Of a DNA stretch of 64,000 nucleotides, positions 37,231 to 45,994 are shown in pieces (the first letter of the stretch is position 1; every line of letters starts with the position of its first letter). The notes under the pieces were generated by a model. It made no database searches. It saw only the letters and a list, made by a program, of their open reading frames with translations, and had not been told where the DNA came from. Position numbers and translations under genes: made by a program. Origin of the DNA: Gluconobacter roseus NBRC 3990 (GTDB lineage Bacteria; Pseudomonadota; Alphaproteobacteria; Acetobacterales; Acetobacteraceae); assembly GCF_006538885.1 (NCBI RefSeq), contig NZ_BJLY01000003.1, positions 496,001 to 560,000 on the forward strand, read 5' to 3'.

Positions 37231-37877
37231 TGGCTGGGGTACTGCTTCTGGGATCGCGCCGGTATTCGTCCTGGTCGCTGCGGGGCTGGCTGGCGGTGCG
37301 TCTGGCCGGGCTGGATGTGACGGAAGAGGTCATCCCGCTCAAGGGTGGGGGCAAGACGACAGAAATTCATGCGCGCTCGCCCAACCGGATGGTGCCGTAT
37401 CTGACGCATGACGGCGCGGATGTCTGGGAAAGTCTGGCGATCTGCGAATACTGCGCTGAAATTGCGCCTTCGCTTTGGCCGGAAGACCGGATCGTGCGCG
37501 CCCATGCCCGCAGCATCAGTGCGCAGATGCATGCCGGTTTCCGCCCGATCCGCCAGAACTGCTCCATGGATGTTGAACGCGTTCCGGTGCCCCTGCCGGA
37601 GATCAGCGAGGAACTGGCCGCCGACGTGGCGTTGCTCAGTCGAACGCTCAAGGGCGCGCTACTGCGCTCGGGCCAGCCGACACCGTTCCTGTTTGGTGAC
37701 CGGATGACGGTGGCGGACTGTATGTATGCGCCGATCGCGATCCGGATTCATATTTTTGAACTGGATGTTGATCCGGTTGTGAAAACCTGGGTACGGACAA
37801 TGCTCGATTATCCGCTGATGCAGGAATGGTACGACCTGGCAGCGGCTGAACCGGCGGAGTGGCGGCTAGCCTACTGA
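37230..37877 (+). CDS. Glutathione S-transferase family protein
   Basis: A 215-residue GST. The N-terminal thioredoxin-like domain starts VLLLGSRRYSSWSLRGWLAV, with SSWS giving the catalytic serine of zeta-like and Tcs-type GSTs; the glutathione contact NRMVPYL and VWESLAICEYCAE follow. The all-alpha C-terminal domain has FLFGDRMTVADCMYAPIA. It likely conjugates or isomerises small electrophiles, or serves in maleylacetoacetate-like reactions. It is translationally coupled to mnmA, but no functional link is known. Confidence 0.9.
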   Translation: MAGVLLLGSRRYSSWSLRGWLAVRLAGLDVTEEVIPLKGGGKTTEIHARSPNRMVPYLTHDGADVWESLAICEYCAEIAPSLWPEDRIVRAHARSISAQMHAGFRPIRQNCSMDVERVPVPLPEISEELAADVALLSRTLKGALLRSGQPTPFLFGDRMTVADCMYAPIAIRIHIFELDVDPVVKTWVRTMLDYPLMQEWYDLAAAEPAEWRLAY

Positions 37878-37880
37878 CGT

Positions 37881-38090
37881 TCAGTGATGGGCGAAGCTCA
37901 TGCCGGTCTGCAACGCAGTGCGGAGGACTTCGGCCCAGATATTGCCGTTGCCACCCATGCCGCCCCGCTGATGATCCCGGACAGTGTAACCGGAATCGTC
38001 ATCATTCGCGGCGTCCGCCATGTCGGCCGGGGAACGTGAGGCACAGGCCGAAAGCAGAATAAAAATGGCAATCGCGCTGGTCTTTCTCAC
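37881..38090 (-). CDS. Small putative lipoprotein
   Basis: A 69-residue protein starting with GTG 38090 behind an AAGGAAC ribosome site. The N-terminus is a lipoprotein signal: RKTSAIAIF, lipobox LLSA and Cys at about residue 16. The mature part is short, polar and glycine-rich with no recognised domain. It ends three bases from the convergent GST gene and runs away from topoisomerase IB. Small envelope lipoproteins like this are common and mostly unstudied. The lipobox and ribosome site support a real gene. Confidence 0.6.
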   Translation of the reverse strand: MRKTSAIAIFILLSACASRSPADMADAANDDDSGYTVRDHQRGGMGGNGNIWAEVLRTALQTGMSFAHH

Positions 38091-38262
38091 GGCGTCCGGT
38101 TCCTTCTGTTCCCCTGCCGGAAAGAATGCGTTCCGCCTGCATGTCTGTCATGTCAGGAACCGTAAGGAAGCGTAAACCAGCAATGCGCCTTCGCATCGGC
38201 TTTCCTGAAACCCGGTCCCGTCTGTGACGCTTTATGTCCGTAACAGAGATGAGGCTGGCGGA

Positions 38263-39363
38263 ATGAGTGCGGCGGATAGCAGGGAAGCGGACGCAAAGAA
38301 GCAGGCGCGCAAGGCGGGACTGCGCTATGTGGACCGCTCGATGCCGGGGATTACGCGTCGTCGCCCCGGGCAGGGCTTTGCGTTCTATGCACCCGACGGC
38401 AGTCATATCGTCGATCCGGATGTCATCGCCCGCATCCGCCGTCTGGCCATTCCCCCGGCCTATCGGAATGTCTGGATCTGCCCTGATCCGCAGGGACATC
38501 TTCAGGCCGTTGGCGAAGATGCACGTGGACGCCTGCAATATCGCTATCATCCGCTGTGGCAGGGTGTGCGGGACGAAGGCAAGTTCGGGCACATGCTGGT
38601 CTTCAGCGAGAAACTGCCACTTCTGCGTGAACGTGTTGATCACGACCTGCGCCGGCGCGGGCTGGAACGCGAGCGTGTTCTGGCGGCGATTGTCCGTCTC
38701 ATGGAACGTACGATGGCCCGGATCGGCAATGACCGTTACGCGAAAGAGAACCGCAGCTACGGGCTGACCACCCTGCGCCACAAACATGCGACCGTGCATG
38801 GCAGGCACCTGACGCTCGATTTTCGCGCCAAGCACGGGATCGAGCAGCATCTGGAACTGGATGATCCCCGTCTGGCCCGTATTGTCTCCCGCCTTGAGGA
38901 CCTGCCGGGGCAGCGACTGTTTCAGTATGTCGATGCGGATGGCGCCCGCCACGACATCCATTCACAGGATGTGAATGCCTATCTTCAGGAGATCACGGGC
39001 GCGGATATTACCGCCAAGGATTTCCGGACCTGGGCCGCAACACAACTTGCTGCCGTCACGCTTTGTGCGTTCAGTCAGTACGATACAAAGGCGAAAGCAA
39101 AGAAGCAGCTTGTTGAAGCCGTCAAATCCGTGGCGGCCAAGCTCGGCAATACGCCGGCAGTCTGCAAACGCAGCTACATCAATCCCTGCGTGCTGGACGG
39201 GTATCTGGACGGAAGTCTGCGCGAAGCCTTCAAGAGCAGGGCGCAGGAGGTTCTGGATCATGAAGGCTATGGTCTGACGGCGGAAGAAGCAGCCGTGGCC
39301 GGTTTTCTGGCCAGCCGTCTGCCTGATCTCAAACCGGGCCAGGACGCCGGCAAGATATCCTGA
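38263..39363 (+). CDS. DNA topoisomerase IB (bacterial type)
   Basis: 366 residues from ATG 38263 (GAGG upstream); a GTG at 38224 would add 13 residues. The N-terminal domain has GITRRRPGQGFAFYAPDG and IPPAYRNVWICP, the standard signature of poxvirus-like bacterial enzymes. The catalytic domain follows with ENRSYGLTTLRHKH and KDFRTWAATQLA, and the active-site tyrosine is in KRSYINPCVLDGY. It relaxes supercoils through a 3-prime phosphotyrosyl bond without ATP. It stands alone, with no Ku/LigD partner. Family assignment is secure. Confidence 0.95.
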   Translation: MSAADSREADAKKQARKAGLRYVDRSMPGITRRRPGQGFAFYAPDGSHIVDPDVIARIRRLAIPPAYRNVWICPDPQGHLQAVGEDARGRLQYRYHPLWQGVRDEGKFGHMLVFSEKLPLLRERVDHDLRRRGLERERVLAAIVRLMERTMARIGNDRYAKENRSYGLTTLRHKHATVHGRHLTLDFRAKHGIEQHLELDDPRLARIVSRLEDLPGQRLFQYVDADGARHDIHSQDVNAYLQEITGADITAKDFRTWAATQLAAVTLCAFSQYDTKAKAKKQLVEAVKSVAAKLGNTPAVCKRSYINPCVLDGYLDGSLREAFKSRAQEVLDHEGYGLTAEEAAVAGFLASRLPDLKPGQDAGKIS

Positions 39364-39396
39364 AACAGCCTGTCCTTTCCAACTGGGAGTTCCGAC

Positions 39397-40578
39397 GTGT
39401 CCTTACCTGATCGCCGTTCCGTTCTTCGTGGAGCCGCTGCTGTTTTCCTGTCCGGCGCGGCCGCGCGGGCTGCAACGCGTGAGCCTCATCCGGCTGATGT
39501 CATGACGCAGCCTGTCCGCGATTTCGGGCCGCATGCGCCTCCGGCGTTCGTTCCCGATCCGGATATTCTTTCGCTGGATCCGTCATTCGGTGATCTGGTG
39601 TTCAAGAACGGCAATATCGAACGCGTCTGGAGCGGTGGTGGCTGGCTGGAAGGGCCTGCCTGGATCAGCGAAGGCCGGTTCCTTCTCCTGTCCGATACGG
39701 TCCGCAGTGCGCAGTACAGGTTTTTGCCGGAAGAGAACCTGATGACGACCTATCGGAAGGAAAGCTTCAACAGCAACGGCAATACCGTGGACCTGCAGGG
39801 ACGCATTCTGACCTGTGAGCATGGTCTGCGCCGTGTCATCCGCTGGGAACAGGACGGGACCTGCACGGTGCTGGCCGATAAGTTTGAGGGGCAGGGGCTC
39901 AACTCGCCGAACGATATCATCGTTAATCCGGCGGATGGGAGCATCCTGTTCAGCGATCCAGCCTATGGCGACTGTCTGGCGGAAGGGCATCCGGATGCTC
40001 CGGGTGGACGTGCCAACCGGGAAGGCAAACTGCGCTGGAACATCGGCACCGAAGCCACGACCCAGTTCGGCAGCGCAAAGCGTCAGGCGGACCATACATT
40101 CCGTATTGATCCACAAAATGGCCAGCTTGAGTCAGTGCTGACCGAAGAGCAGGTTCCGGGACCGAACGGACTGTGCCTTTCGCCGGATTTCAAGACGCTT
40201 TATGTGATTTCCACAGCACCTGATCCCGGCCTGACCGGACCGGGCGGGGACCGGAAGATCCGGGCGTTCGATATGGTCAATGGTCGCCCGCAGAACGGCC
40301 GCGTGTTTTGTGACATGACGCTGGACGGGCAGCATCTTGTGCCTGATGGCATGAAGGCGGACGTGTTCGGGAATCTGTGGTGTGGCGCGTCGGGACCGTA
40401 CGGGCTGTGCGGTGTGTTCTGCTACAGCCCGGCTGGCAAGCTTCTGGGGCGCATCCGGCTGTCCCATGGTGTGTCGAACCTGACCTTTGGCGGTCTCAAG
40501 CGGAACGAGCTTTACATGTGTGCCGCAGGCAGCCTGTATCGTCTCATGCTGAACACGCAGGGCGCGGGATTGTGCTGA
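39397..40578 (+). CDS. Gluconolactonase (SMP-30 family), Tat-exported
   Basis: 393 residues from GTG 39397 with GGGAG upstream. A twin-arginine signal, RRSVLRGAAAVFLSGAAARA, sends the folded protein to the periplasm. The six-bladed SMP-30 propeller contains GGWLEGPAWISEGRFLLLSD with the metal-binding Glu, GLNSPNDIIV with the conserved Asn-Asp, and PDGMKADVFGNLW with the catalytic Asp. In acetic acid bacteria such enzymes hydrolyse gluconolactone made by periplasmic glucose oxidation. A close paralogue lies at 56132-57352 on the other strand. Confidence 0.93.
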   Translation: MSLPDRRSVLRGAAAVFLSGAAARAATREPHPADVMTQPVRDFGPHAPPAFVPDPDILSLDPSFGDLVFKNGNIERVWSGGGWLEGPAWISEGRFLLLSDTVRSAQYRFLPEENLMTTYRKESFNSNGNTVDLQGRILTCEHGLRRVIRWEQDGTCTVLADKFEGQGLNSPNDIIVNPADGSILFSDPAYGDCLAEGHPDAPGGRANREGKLRWNIGTEATTQFGSAKRQADHTFRIDPQNGQLESVLTEEQVPGPNGLCLSPDFKTLYVISTAPDPGLTGPGGDRKIRAFDMVNGRPQNGRVFCDMTLDGQHLVPDGMKADVFGNLWCGASGPYGLCGVFCYSPAGKLLGRIRLSHGVSNLTFGGLKRNELYMCAAGSLYRLMLNTQGAGLC

Positions 40579-40711
40579 AAATCCACAGGTAAGGCCATCG
40601 TGAGAAACTCTTGCTGAAGCAACTTCAGGCGCCCCTCAGCAGTTAAGCAGAAGAAATCTGTTTGCAGGCGGACCGGCATGTTCTGAGCCGGCGCCAGGGG
40701 GAAATGCGACC

Positions 40712-41971
40712 ATGAACTCTCTGGGGCTGTTTGCTCTGCTGCTGGCTGTCGCAACACTGCTTGGAATCATCAATTACCGTACCCTGAAGCTGCCACTGAC
40801 CATTGGGATCCTGCTGATTTCGATGGTGATTTCCCTGATCGTCATGATTCTGAACCCGCTGTTTCCGGGCTATGACCTTCAGCAGGTTCCCCAGACATTG
40901 CTGGGAACGATCAATCTGCCCCGGACCCTGCTGGACGGGGCACTGTCCTTTCTGCTCTTTGCCGGAGCAATGCAGGTCGATCTGGGCTTGCTGGTGTCGC
41001 GCGGAAAATCGGTCGCGGCGCTGGCAATTCTTGGGACATCGCTGGCTGTGGGGCTGCTCGCGGTTCCGGCCTGGCTCATCTTTCCTGTATGCGGGCTTGA
41101 AGTACCTTTCAGCTGGTGTGTGCTGCTGGGGGCAATGCTTGCGCCGACCGACCCGGTTTCGGTCGTGGGGATGCTGCGCCGGCTTGGACTGCCGCCAGCT
41201 CTACAGGCGACTTTTGCGGGTGAGAGTCTTTTCAATGATGGTGTGGGCGTTGTTATTTTCGGCACCATGATCGGTCTGGCGACAGGCGAAACCAGTTCCG
41301 TCTCGATCGGGGATTTCGTCTTCCGGTTTCTGGTCGAGGCTGTCGGGGGCGGTCTGCTTGGGGCATTTACCGGTTGGCTGACGTTGCTGCTGCTGCGCGG
41401 TGTAGACGACACGCAGATCGATCTGCTGGGTTCTCTGGCGCTTGCGACCGGAACTTACAGTCTGGCGAACGGGCTGCACATGTCCGGCCCGATTGCCGTT
41501 GTAGTCGCCGGGATGAGTCTTGCGGGCAAGGCCGGTCATCGAGCCATCACGGCAAAGTCCCGCGAGGAAATGGTGGTGTTCTGGAACCTGATCGATGAAA
41601 TCCTGAATGCGCTGCTGTTTCTGCTCATCGGGTTCGAAATTCTGGAAATCAAACCCCATCTGCCACCCTTCCTGACAATGCTTGTGGTCATCCCGCTTTC
41701 GGTTCTTGTGCGCGGAGCAAGTGTGTTCCTGTCCACCATGCCTGTGCATCTGGAGACGGGTGAGCGGGGGCGGGCTCTGGGTGTGCTGACATGGGGCGGA
41801 CTGCGCGGAGGCATTTCCGTGGCATTGGCACTGTCGCTGCCTGCCGGGGAACTGCGCGATACGCTGCTGCCGGTGTGTTACGGGGTCGTGGTGTTCACGA
41901 TTATTGTGCAGGGGCTGACGATGGGGCGTGTGGTGCGTTGGCTGTATCCCGAGACGGTTCCGCCTGCCTGA
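40712..41971 (+). CDS. Na+/H+ antiporter (CPA1/NhaP type)
   Basis: A 419-residue inner-membrane antiporter with about twelve helices. The CPA1 signatures are LGAMLAPTDPVSVVGML and FNDGVGVVIFG with the transport-site Asn-Asp pair, plus the LTWGGLRGGISVALALSLP arginine-rich helix near the C-terminus. It exchanges cytoplasmic Na+ or K+ for protons and would help pH homeostasis in an acid-making organism. It is a single gene, 133 bases after the gluconolactonase; no cytoplasmic regulatory domain follows the membrane part. Confidence 0.93.
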   Translation: MNSLGLFALLLAVATLLGIINYRTLKLPLTIGILLISMVISLIVMILNPLFPGYDLQQVPQTLLGTINLPRTLLDGALSFLLFAGAMQVDLGLLVSRGKSVAALAILGTSLAVGLLAVPAWLIFPVCGLEVPFSWCVLLGAMLAPTDPVSVVGMLRRLGLPPALQATFAGESLFNDGVGVVIFGTMIGLATGETSSVSIGDFVFRFLVEAVGGGLLGAFTGWLTLLLLRGVDDTQIDLLGSLALATGTYSLANGLHMSGPIAVVVAGMSLAGKAGHRAITAKSREEMVVFWNLIDEILNALLFLLIGFEILEIKPHLPPFLTMLVVIPLSVLVRGASVFLSTMPVHLETGERGRALGVLTWGGLRGGISVALALSLPAGELRDTLLPVCYGVVVFTIIVQGLTMGRVVRWLYPETVPPA

Positions 41972-42070
41972 AGCCTTACCTCCGCAAAAGGTGTTCGGTG
42001 GGGCCGATGGGTTCCACCGGGGCGCTGTGATAGGTTCGGAAAACAGAGAGTTCTGTTGGAGTATTTGCAG

Positions 42071-42535
42071 ATGGTGCGCTTGAAGTATTTCACGGGTTTC
42101 ATGATGGCTGCGGCGCTGGGCGCCGGGCTGGCCCCTCATGGAGCATCAGCCACGCCGCTGGCGGGGCAGACGGCCTGCTGGCAGTCGAATGTGGGTGAAG
42201 ATCCGCGCCCGGAAGTCAGTTGCCAGAGCCTGACGCCGGAGTTCCTGCGCAAGCTTGAACATGCGACCCCGGCTCAGGTGGTCAAGCTGTTCGGCGTTCC
42301 GGGAAAAGACGGCAAGCCGACCTATTTCGAAGGCGTAGGCAAAGTGCCGGGCTTTCGGAACGGTTATGTTGATCTGGTGTATGGAAGCGGCCGCGTGACG
42401 AAGCTGAGCGCGGTTACAACCGAGTTCCAGAACAACGGGATGGCTGGCCCGGAGATGGATTTCGGGTGGGATGCGGGGAAAGGCGAATGTTCGGATTTCC
42501 CGGGTTCGACCCATCGCTGCAACGCGCCGCAGTAA
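42071..42535 (+). CDS. Secreted protein of unknown function
   Basis: 154 residues from ATG 42071, with TTGGAG ten bases upstream; a TTG at 42056 is less likely. A Sec signal peptide runs to about residue 27 (HGASA). The mature protein of about 127 residues contains four cysteines (TACWQ, VSCQS, GECSD, HRCNA), which could form two disulfides in the periplasm. The arrangement LEHATPAQVVKLFGVPGKDG recalls small outer-membrane-assembly-type (SmpA/OmlA) folds, but I cannot confirm that. Convergent with the membrane protein gene 36 bases away. Confidence 0.78.
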   Translation: MVRLKYFTGFMMAAALGAGLAPHGASATPLAGQTACWQSNVGEDPRPEVSCQSLTPEFLRKLEHATPAQVVKLFGVPGKDGKPTYFEGVGKVPGFRNGYVDLVYGSGRVTKLSAVTTEFQNNGMAGPEMDFGWDAGKGECSDFPGSTHRCNAPQ

Positions 42536-42571
42536 AGATCGTGTTCTAATATCCGGTCACCTTCCGTCTCC

Positions 42572-44104
42572 CTACCGGGGAACGGAAGGGAGGCTGGATG
42601 GTGGCAGGACGTGGATCGTTGTTTTGCCGAAATACCGCATGGCAGACTGGACGTCCCAGCCGGGTCCCCCCGCGTGATAGGTTCCAGGCTCCCAGTACCA
42701 GTAATAAAACGCAGGCGAGCTTGTGCCCTGCTGATAGATCATGTCCGTTCCGCTAGACAGGCCCGATGCCCACAGACGCTGATGGGCAGCCTTTTCCAGC
42801 GGGAGGCCTGCAATGGCCAGTGACATGCCAGGCAGCCGCCAGTACCCGGTCCATGCGGTAAACACCAGCAGACCTGCCAGGGCGCTGCTTTCCAGCATTT
42901 TTGCGGGAGCCCTGTTTTGCAACAGGAATGTCAGTCTTTCTGACAGTATCGTGCTCAGGGCTGCTGCAAGGAGAAGGATCAGCAGGAAGGACAGGTCCAG
43001 CCGGAAGGTTTCATGGCGCTGGCAGCACAGGAAGCCGAATTCGTAAAACGCCGCGGCGATCGTCAGATACATTGCGCCGATAAGTGCGATGGCTGGCAGT
43101 ATCAGAGTGCGGAGGGCCGGACGGATACCGCAGGTCATGAAAAGCGCAGTCAATGCACCGGTCAGGATAAGTTTCAGCGTAAGCCCGGCCGCAATTGCTG
43201 ATCCGGTAAAAGTGCTGCCCCTGCTCAGTTCATCCGGCTGAAGCGCGATCATTGTGTTCAGGAGCGGGCTGAAAGATGCGGCGAAACTTGCCCAGACGTG
43301 CCCGTGGGTAGGCGTATACGGGAAGCCTCCAATGCTCACGCGATGGTTGAAAATCATGCTCGCGGCCAGACAGAGCCATGTTCCAGCGGGAAAAAACAGC
43401 CAGTTTCGCTGCCTGTCTGGCAGATCATTACGGAAAAACAGCGCCTGAAAACCACGTCCGCCCAGCCAGAGCGTGCCGAGGAAAAGCCCTGCTTCGCTTG
43501 ACGTCATGGCGAGTGTCAGAAGCAGGGCTTCGGCTCTGCCGGACAGGATGTTTGCGATGTTCAGCAGAACCAGTCCGCAGGCTGCGGCCAGAACGGGAAG
43601 ATGGGCAATTGTTGCCATGGGCCAGTAGAAAAGATCGGCCGATGGATGACCCAGCATGAAAATGGCCGCCAGGGACGCTGCAATCAGCATCCGGGCCGGG
43701 ACCGGGATGCGGGCCTGACGCAGGAAGGGAAGAAACGCCACTATGGCGCAAAACAGCCAGGTCAGAGACAGGAAGACCCAGGTCAGCGGCCGGTGGAGCA
43801 GGTTGACGAGACTTCCATAGCCGAAAATGACGATTTCGGAAAAAGGACGCATGCTCCAGTGCAGCATCCGGTCAGACAGGAAGGCCAGACCATGCTCGCG
43901 GATATTGGAAAAATAGTCATATTCGTCCCCCTGCCAGACTGCGGCAGGAAGAATGAAGGCCTGCAGGCCAATTACGATGACCATGACGCTGACGACAAAG
44001 CCGTAAGCCATGCCCATCAGATCCGGATATCCGGCACCGGATGCTGATGGTCTGAAGCACTGCTTTTGAGTGGCTGGCTGCGAAGGATCTGCCTGTCCGG
44101 ACAC
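42572..44104 (-). CDS. Polytopic membrane protein, possible GT-C glycosyltransferase
   Basis: 510 residues from GTG 44104 with AAAGAG upstream. About ten to twelve hydrophobic helices are visible. An acidic QGDEYDYFSN motif sits right after the first helix, the position where GT-C fold transferases (ArnT, GtrII, PMT-like) hold their catalytic Asp. A soluble tail of about 90 residues follows the last helix. It would move a sugar from a lipid carrier on the periplasmic side. No polysaccharide genes surround it. Function is a guess from topology and the DE motif only. Confidence 0.72.
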   Translation of the reverse strand: MSGQADPSQPATQKQCFRPSASGAGYPDLMGMAYGFVVSVMVIVIGLQAFILPAAVWQGDEYDYFSNIREHGLAFLSDRMLHWSMRPFSEIVIFGYGSLVNLLHRPLTWVFLSLTWLFCAIVAFLPFLRQARIPVPARMLIAASLAAIFMLGHPSADLFYWPMATIAHLPVLAAACGLVLLNIANILSGRAEALLLTLAMTSSEAGLFLGTLWLGGRGFQALFFRNDLPDRQRNWLFFPAGTWLCLAASMIFNHRVSIGGFPYTPTHGHVWASFAASFSPLLNTMIALQPDELSRGSTFTGSAIAAGLTLKLILTGALTALFMTCGIRPALRTLILPAIALIGAMYLTIAAAFYEFGFLCCQRHETFRLDLSFLLILLLAAALSTILSERLTFLLQNRAPAKMLESSALAGLLVFTAWTGYWRLPGMSLAIAGLPLEKAAHQRLWASGLSSGTDMIYQQGTSSPAFYYWYWEPGTYHAGGPGWDVQSAMRYFGKTTIHVLPPSSLPSVPR

Positions 44105-44126
44105 GTCTGAACTCTTTCAATCGGCC

Positions 44127-45056
44127 TCAGGTGCAGGCGTGGCAGTGTTCCGGGGTGATGCTGCGCAGATAGGCTGCGAATTCGCGGAAGACGGGGCCGC
44201 GCGGGTCTGATGCGCGCCAGGTCAGGCCGATCGTGCGACGTGCTTCGGGCTCGGGCAGGCTGCGGACGGTGATCAGATCCTCGAAATCCGTGCGGTTGCG
44301 CAGGGCAAGCTGGGGGATCAGGGAGAAACCTTCACCGGCGCCGATCATGTACCACAGCATCTCAAGGCTGGTGGCCAGGCGCTCTTCGCCGTCGCGGGGG
44401 ACGGTCGGGCAGATGGACAGGGCCTGATCGCGCAGGCAGTGCCCGTCTTCGAGCAGGAGCAGGTCCGGCCGGCCAAGCTGGCTGAGGGACAGTTTGGGTT
44501 TCTTTGCCAGCTCATGCGTGCTTGGGAATACGGCGAGAAAGGCTTCCTCGAAAAGCGGCGCGCTTTCCAGAGCATCCGATGGTGCTGGCAGCGCCATCAG
44601 CGCGACATCCAGTTCGCTGTTGCGCAGGGCGTGGACCAGCGTGTTCGTCATGCTTTCGCGCAGGCGCAGGTTGAGGGACGGATAGTGTTCCCGCAGACGC
44701 GGCAGAAGGCCGGGAATGTAATACGGGCCGAGCGTGGGAATAACGCCGAGCCGCAGGGCCCCTTCCATCGGACCGGTCTGGGCACGGGCGACCTCGAGCA
44801 GGTTGCGGGCCGCCGCCAGGACGTCGCGCCCCAGTGCCAGCAGGCGTTCGCCGTCGGGGGTCGGGGCAACATGGCGCCGGGAGCGTTCGAACAGCGTGAC
44901 ATCCAGAAGCTGTTCGAGCTTGCGGACCTGTTCGGACAGCCCGGCCTGACTGACACCGCAGCGTTCCGCTGCGCGGGAGAAGTTGCGCAGGTCATCGACC
45001 GCAACCACATATTCGATGTCGCGCAGGGAAAGGCCGGAAAGGGGGACGTAGCTCAT
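44127..45056 (-). CDS. oxyR: Hydrogen peroxide sensor regulator OxyR
   Basis: A 309-residue LysR-type regulator. The N-terminal helix-turn-helix has NFSRAAERCGVSQAGLSEQ. The effector domain keeps the redox pair: Cys207 in LEDGHCLRDQ and Cys216 in ALSICP, nine residues apart exactly as Cys199 and Cys208 of E. coli OxyR, where a disulfide forms on peroxide exposure. It lies divergent to ahpC, its classical target, across a 248-base spacer. Oxidised OxyR would activate ahpCF from there. Confidence 0.95.
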   Translation of the reverse strand: MSYVPLSGLSLRDIEYVVAVDDLRNFSRAAERCGVSQAGLSEQVRKLEQLLDVTLFERSRRHVAPTPDGERLLALGRDVLAAARNLLEVARAQTGPMEGALRLGVIPTLGPYYIPGLLPRLREHYPSLNLRLRESMTNTLVHALRNSELDVALMALPAPSDALESAPLFEEAFLAVFPSTHELAKKPKLSLSQLGRPDLLLLEDGHCLRDQALSICPTVPRDGEERLATSLEMLWYMIGAGEGFSLIPQLALRNRTDFEDLITVRSLPEPEARRTIGLTWRASDPRGPVFREFAAYLRSITPEHCHACT

Positions 45057-45218
45057 GCCCCGATAGATATGACCGAATACCCCAATGGGGAAGTGCGGTT
45101 CTGCCTGTCATGAAGAAATAGCGGCGGAATACCCAAGGCTCAGGATGAGGGGGCACGCATCCTGATCGGGAGTCTTGATATCTTCATCTCGTCAATTCGG
45201 TTCTGGCGATCAGTCATA

Positions 45219-45247
45219 TTGACAGGAACTGTTTCCTGTCCCTCTCT
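45219..45247 (+). promoter_or_regulatory. ahpC promoter candidate with 20-bp palindrome
   Basis: A TTGACA hexamer (45219-45224) overlaps an eight-base perfect inverted repeat, GACAGGAA at 45221-45228 and TTCCTGTC at 45233-45240, 65 bases before the ahpC start. The -10 box is poor, as often in activator-dependent promoters. The palindrome does not look like the ATAG/CTAT OxyR consensus, so it may bind another regulator or be a transcript hairpin. Confidence 0.5.
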
Positions 45248-45304
45248 TTCTGTGGGACACAGAGTCCGCAACACAACTTCAACCCAAGGTCAGGAGACAG
45301 TCTG

Positions 45305-45868
45305 ATGGTTCGCATCAACTCCCCGCTGAAGCCCTTCTCTACCGATGCTTTCCGCAACGGTGAGTTTCTCACGGTCACGGACTCCGACGTTCTCGGCAAG
45401 TGGTCCGTTTTCTTTTTCTATCCGGCTGATTTCACGTTCGTCTGCCCGACGGAACTCGAAGACCTCGCCGACAACCAGGCTGCTTTCGACAAGCTGGGCG
45501 TTGAAATCTATTCCGTCTCCACGGACAAGCATTTCACGCACAAGGCCTGGCACGACACCTCCCCGGCCATCGGCAAGATCAAGTACACGATGCTGGGTGA
45601 CCCGACGGGCACGATCGCACGCAACTTCGACGTGCTGATCGAGGAAGCCGGTCTGGCCGATCGCGGCACGTTCCTGATCGATCCGGAAGGCAAGATCCAG
45701 TACATCGAGATCACTGCCGGTGGCGTTGGCCGTAGCGCAACCGAGCTTCTGGAGAAGATCCAGGCTGCACAGTACGTCGCAAGCCATCCGGGTGAAGTCT
45801 GCCCGGCCAAGTGGAAGGAAGGCGGCGAGACGCTGAAGCCGTCCCTCGACCTCGTCGGCAAGATCTGA
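45305..45868 (+). CDS. ahpC: Alkyl hydroperoxide reductase subunit C (peroxiredoxin)
   Basis: A 187-residue typical 2-Cys peroxiredoxin. The peroxidatic Cys near residue 47 is in [13 protein letters not shown] and the resolving Cys near residue 166 in [13 protein letters not shown]. AhpC reduces peroxides and organic hydroperoxides and is recycled by AhpF encoded downstream. AGGAG gives a strong ribosome site. The gene has oxyR divergent upstream. It matches AhpC over its full length, with no defect. Confidence 0.97.
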   Translation: MVRINSPLKPFSTDAFRNGEFLTVTDSDVLGKWSVFFFYPADFTFVCPTELEDLADNQAAFDKLGVEIYSVSTDKHFTHKAWHDTSPAIGKIKYTMLGDPTGTIARNFDVLIEEAGLADRGTFLIDPEGKIQYIEITAGGVGRSATELLEKIQAAQYVASHPGEVCPAKWKEGGETLKPSLDLVGKI

Positions 45869-45910
45869 TCCGGCACCGGATCTGATAATGGTGGGGCCTT
45901 CGGGTTCCAC

Positions 45911-45940
45911 CAGCCTCCGCCTCCTTCATGGAGGCGGCTG
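45911..45940 (+). other. Intercistronic hairpin between ahpC and ahpF
   Basis: A strong stem, CCGCCTCC (45917-45924) with GGAGGCGG (45930-45937) and a five-base loop, is extended by CAG/CTG outside a three-base bulge. No T run follows, so it is not a classical terminator. It may stabilise the ahpC message or limit read-through into ahpF, which needs less enzyme. A second small inverted repeat, GATCCGG/CCGGATC, lies at the end of ahpC. Confidence 0.5.
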
Positions 45941-45994
45941 CACCGGACAGTCTTCCGGTTCGATATTCCAAACCCCGAAATCCGGAGAAACCCA

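Noticed and set aside
42560-42589. Terminator between the secreted protein and GT-C-like genes
   Set aside because: An eight-base stem (CCTTCCGT/ACGGAAGG) exists, but it lies partly inside a coding end and has no T run on either strand.
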